Of a stretch of DNA of 64,000 nt, positions 63,768 to 64,000 are shown in pieces. A model generated the notes under the pieces. It was not told where the DNA came from and ran no database searches. It saw only the letters and a list, made by a program, of their open reading frames with translations. This stretch comes from Maribellus comscasis (lineage in GTDB: Bacteria; Bacteroidota; Bacteroidia; Bacteroidales; Prolixibacteraceae). Each line of letters opens with the position of its first letter. Position 1 is the first letter of the stretch. A program made the position numbers and the translations under genes. The DNA is taken from positions 2,666,001-2,730,000 of the forward strand of contig NZ_CP046401.1 of NCBI RefSeq assembly GCF_009762775.1, written 5' to 3'.

Positions 63768-64000
63768 CGTATAGTAGTAATTGATAATTACGATTCGTTT
63801 ACCTACAACCTGGTACACGCAATCAAAAAAATTTCCGGTTTGCCGGTGGATGTATTCCGAAACGACGAAATTGCCCTGGAAGATTTGGAAAAGTATGATA
63901 AAATAGTACTTTCACCCGGACCGGGAATTCCCGAAGAAGCCGGGCTTCTTTTGAAAATTATTAAAGAATACGCACCGAAAAAAAGCATGCTGGGAGTTTG
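63702..64000 (+). CDS. trpG: Anthranilate synthase component II, glutamine amidotransferase (3' end outside window)
   Basis: Supplies ammonia from glutamine to TrpE. The ATG at 63702 is the only plausible start; the normal N-terminus of the family (I-V-V-I-D-N-Y-D-S-F-T-Y-N-L-V-H) begins only at residue 24. The 23-residue extension contains S-S-L-P-S-F-G-G-A-G-G-G, which is the translation of the right-hand palindromic repeat, so the repeat seems to have been inserted in frame just after the original start. Also visible: D-V-F-R-N-D-E-I, I-V-L-S-P-G-P-G-I-P-E-E-A-G. The catalytic Cys (expected in G-V-C-L-G) lies just past the window end at L-G-V. Confidence 0.95.
   Translation, partial: MKNNNSIRTASSLPSFGGAGGGRIVVIDNYDSFTYNLVHAIKKISGLPVDVFRNDEIALEDLEKYDKIVLSPGPGIPEEAGLLLKIIKEYAPKKSMLGV

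Noticed and set aside
1..64000. tRNA or rRNA genes, CRISPR arrays, transposases or integrases
   Set aside because: Scanned by eye on both strands; no T-arm/anticodon arrangement, repeat array or recombinase motif was found. A covariance-model scan could still find a tRNA missed by eye.

Overview
The window is from a member of the Bacteroidota, most likely a marine or sediment relative of the Prolixibacteraceae/Marinilabiliales (inference). The support is a FecR/SusC/SusD polysaccharide-utilisation module, a run of S1 sulfatases, a protein with a type IX secretion (T9SS) sorting domain, two SprA-type T9SS translocons, GH97, a Fibrobacter-type paralogous domain, and promoters matching the Bacteroidota -33 TTTG / -7 TAnnTTTG pattern. 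The DNA is AT-rich and densely coded, apart from one gene-poor stretch at 13.7-16.5 kb.

Layout. 0-13.3 kb: part of a sulfated-glycan utilisation locus, with a truncated FecR anti-sigma factor, a SusC transporter with STN domain, SusD, a terminator, then five sulfatases of different subtypes in one operon. 13.3-16.5 kb: a small secreted protein with three W-M-x-D/N-x3-W repeats, an orphan Dam-type adenine methyltransferase, about 700 nt without an ORF that looks like a structured RNA with its own terminator, and a 73-aa conserved-looking small protein with a consensus promoter and terminator. 16.5-35.1 kb: a signalling cluster holding three REC-first sensor kinases, a NarL/LuxR response regulator, a CheR methyltransferase, a PAS-only protein and a membrane hybrid kinase, plus a T9SS-exported protein with a protease-like HDxxH motif. 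35.2-41.9 kb: a tricorn-like S41 peptidase, converging on a GH97 glycosidase operon across a long inverted-repeat element, with a glycosidase remnant upstream. 42-46.6 kb: a SprB-repeat/C-type-lectin-like lipoprotein, M17 aminopeptidase, pdxA and ruvA. 46.6-61.8 kb: two complete tandem SprA paralogues. 61.8-64 kb: start of a tryptophan operon (trpE, trpG) preceded by two consecutive Trp-rich leader peptides, each with its own terminator and a plausible antiterminator.

The strongest unusual signal is the double trp attenuator. In both leaders, the position of the Trp codons, the stop codon and the competing helices fits ribosome-stalling logic. Next are the trpG start codon, which lies inside a large inverted repeat whose right arm is translated into the protein, the SprA tandem duplication, and the unexplained structured region at 15.1-15.85 kb beside the orphan methyltransferase.
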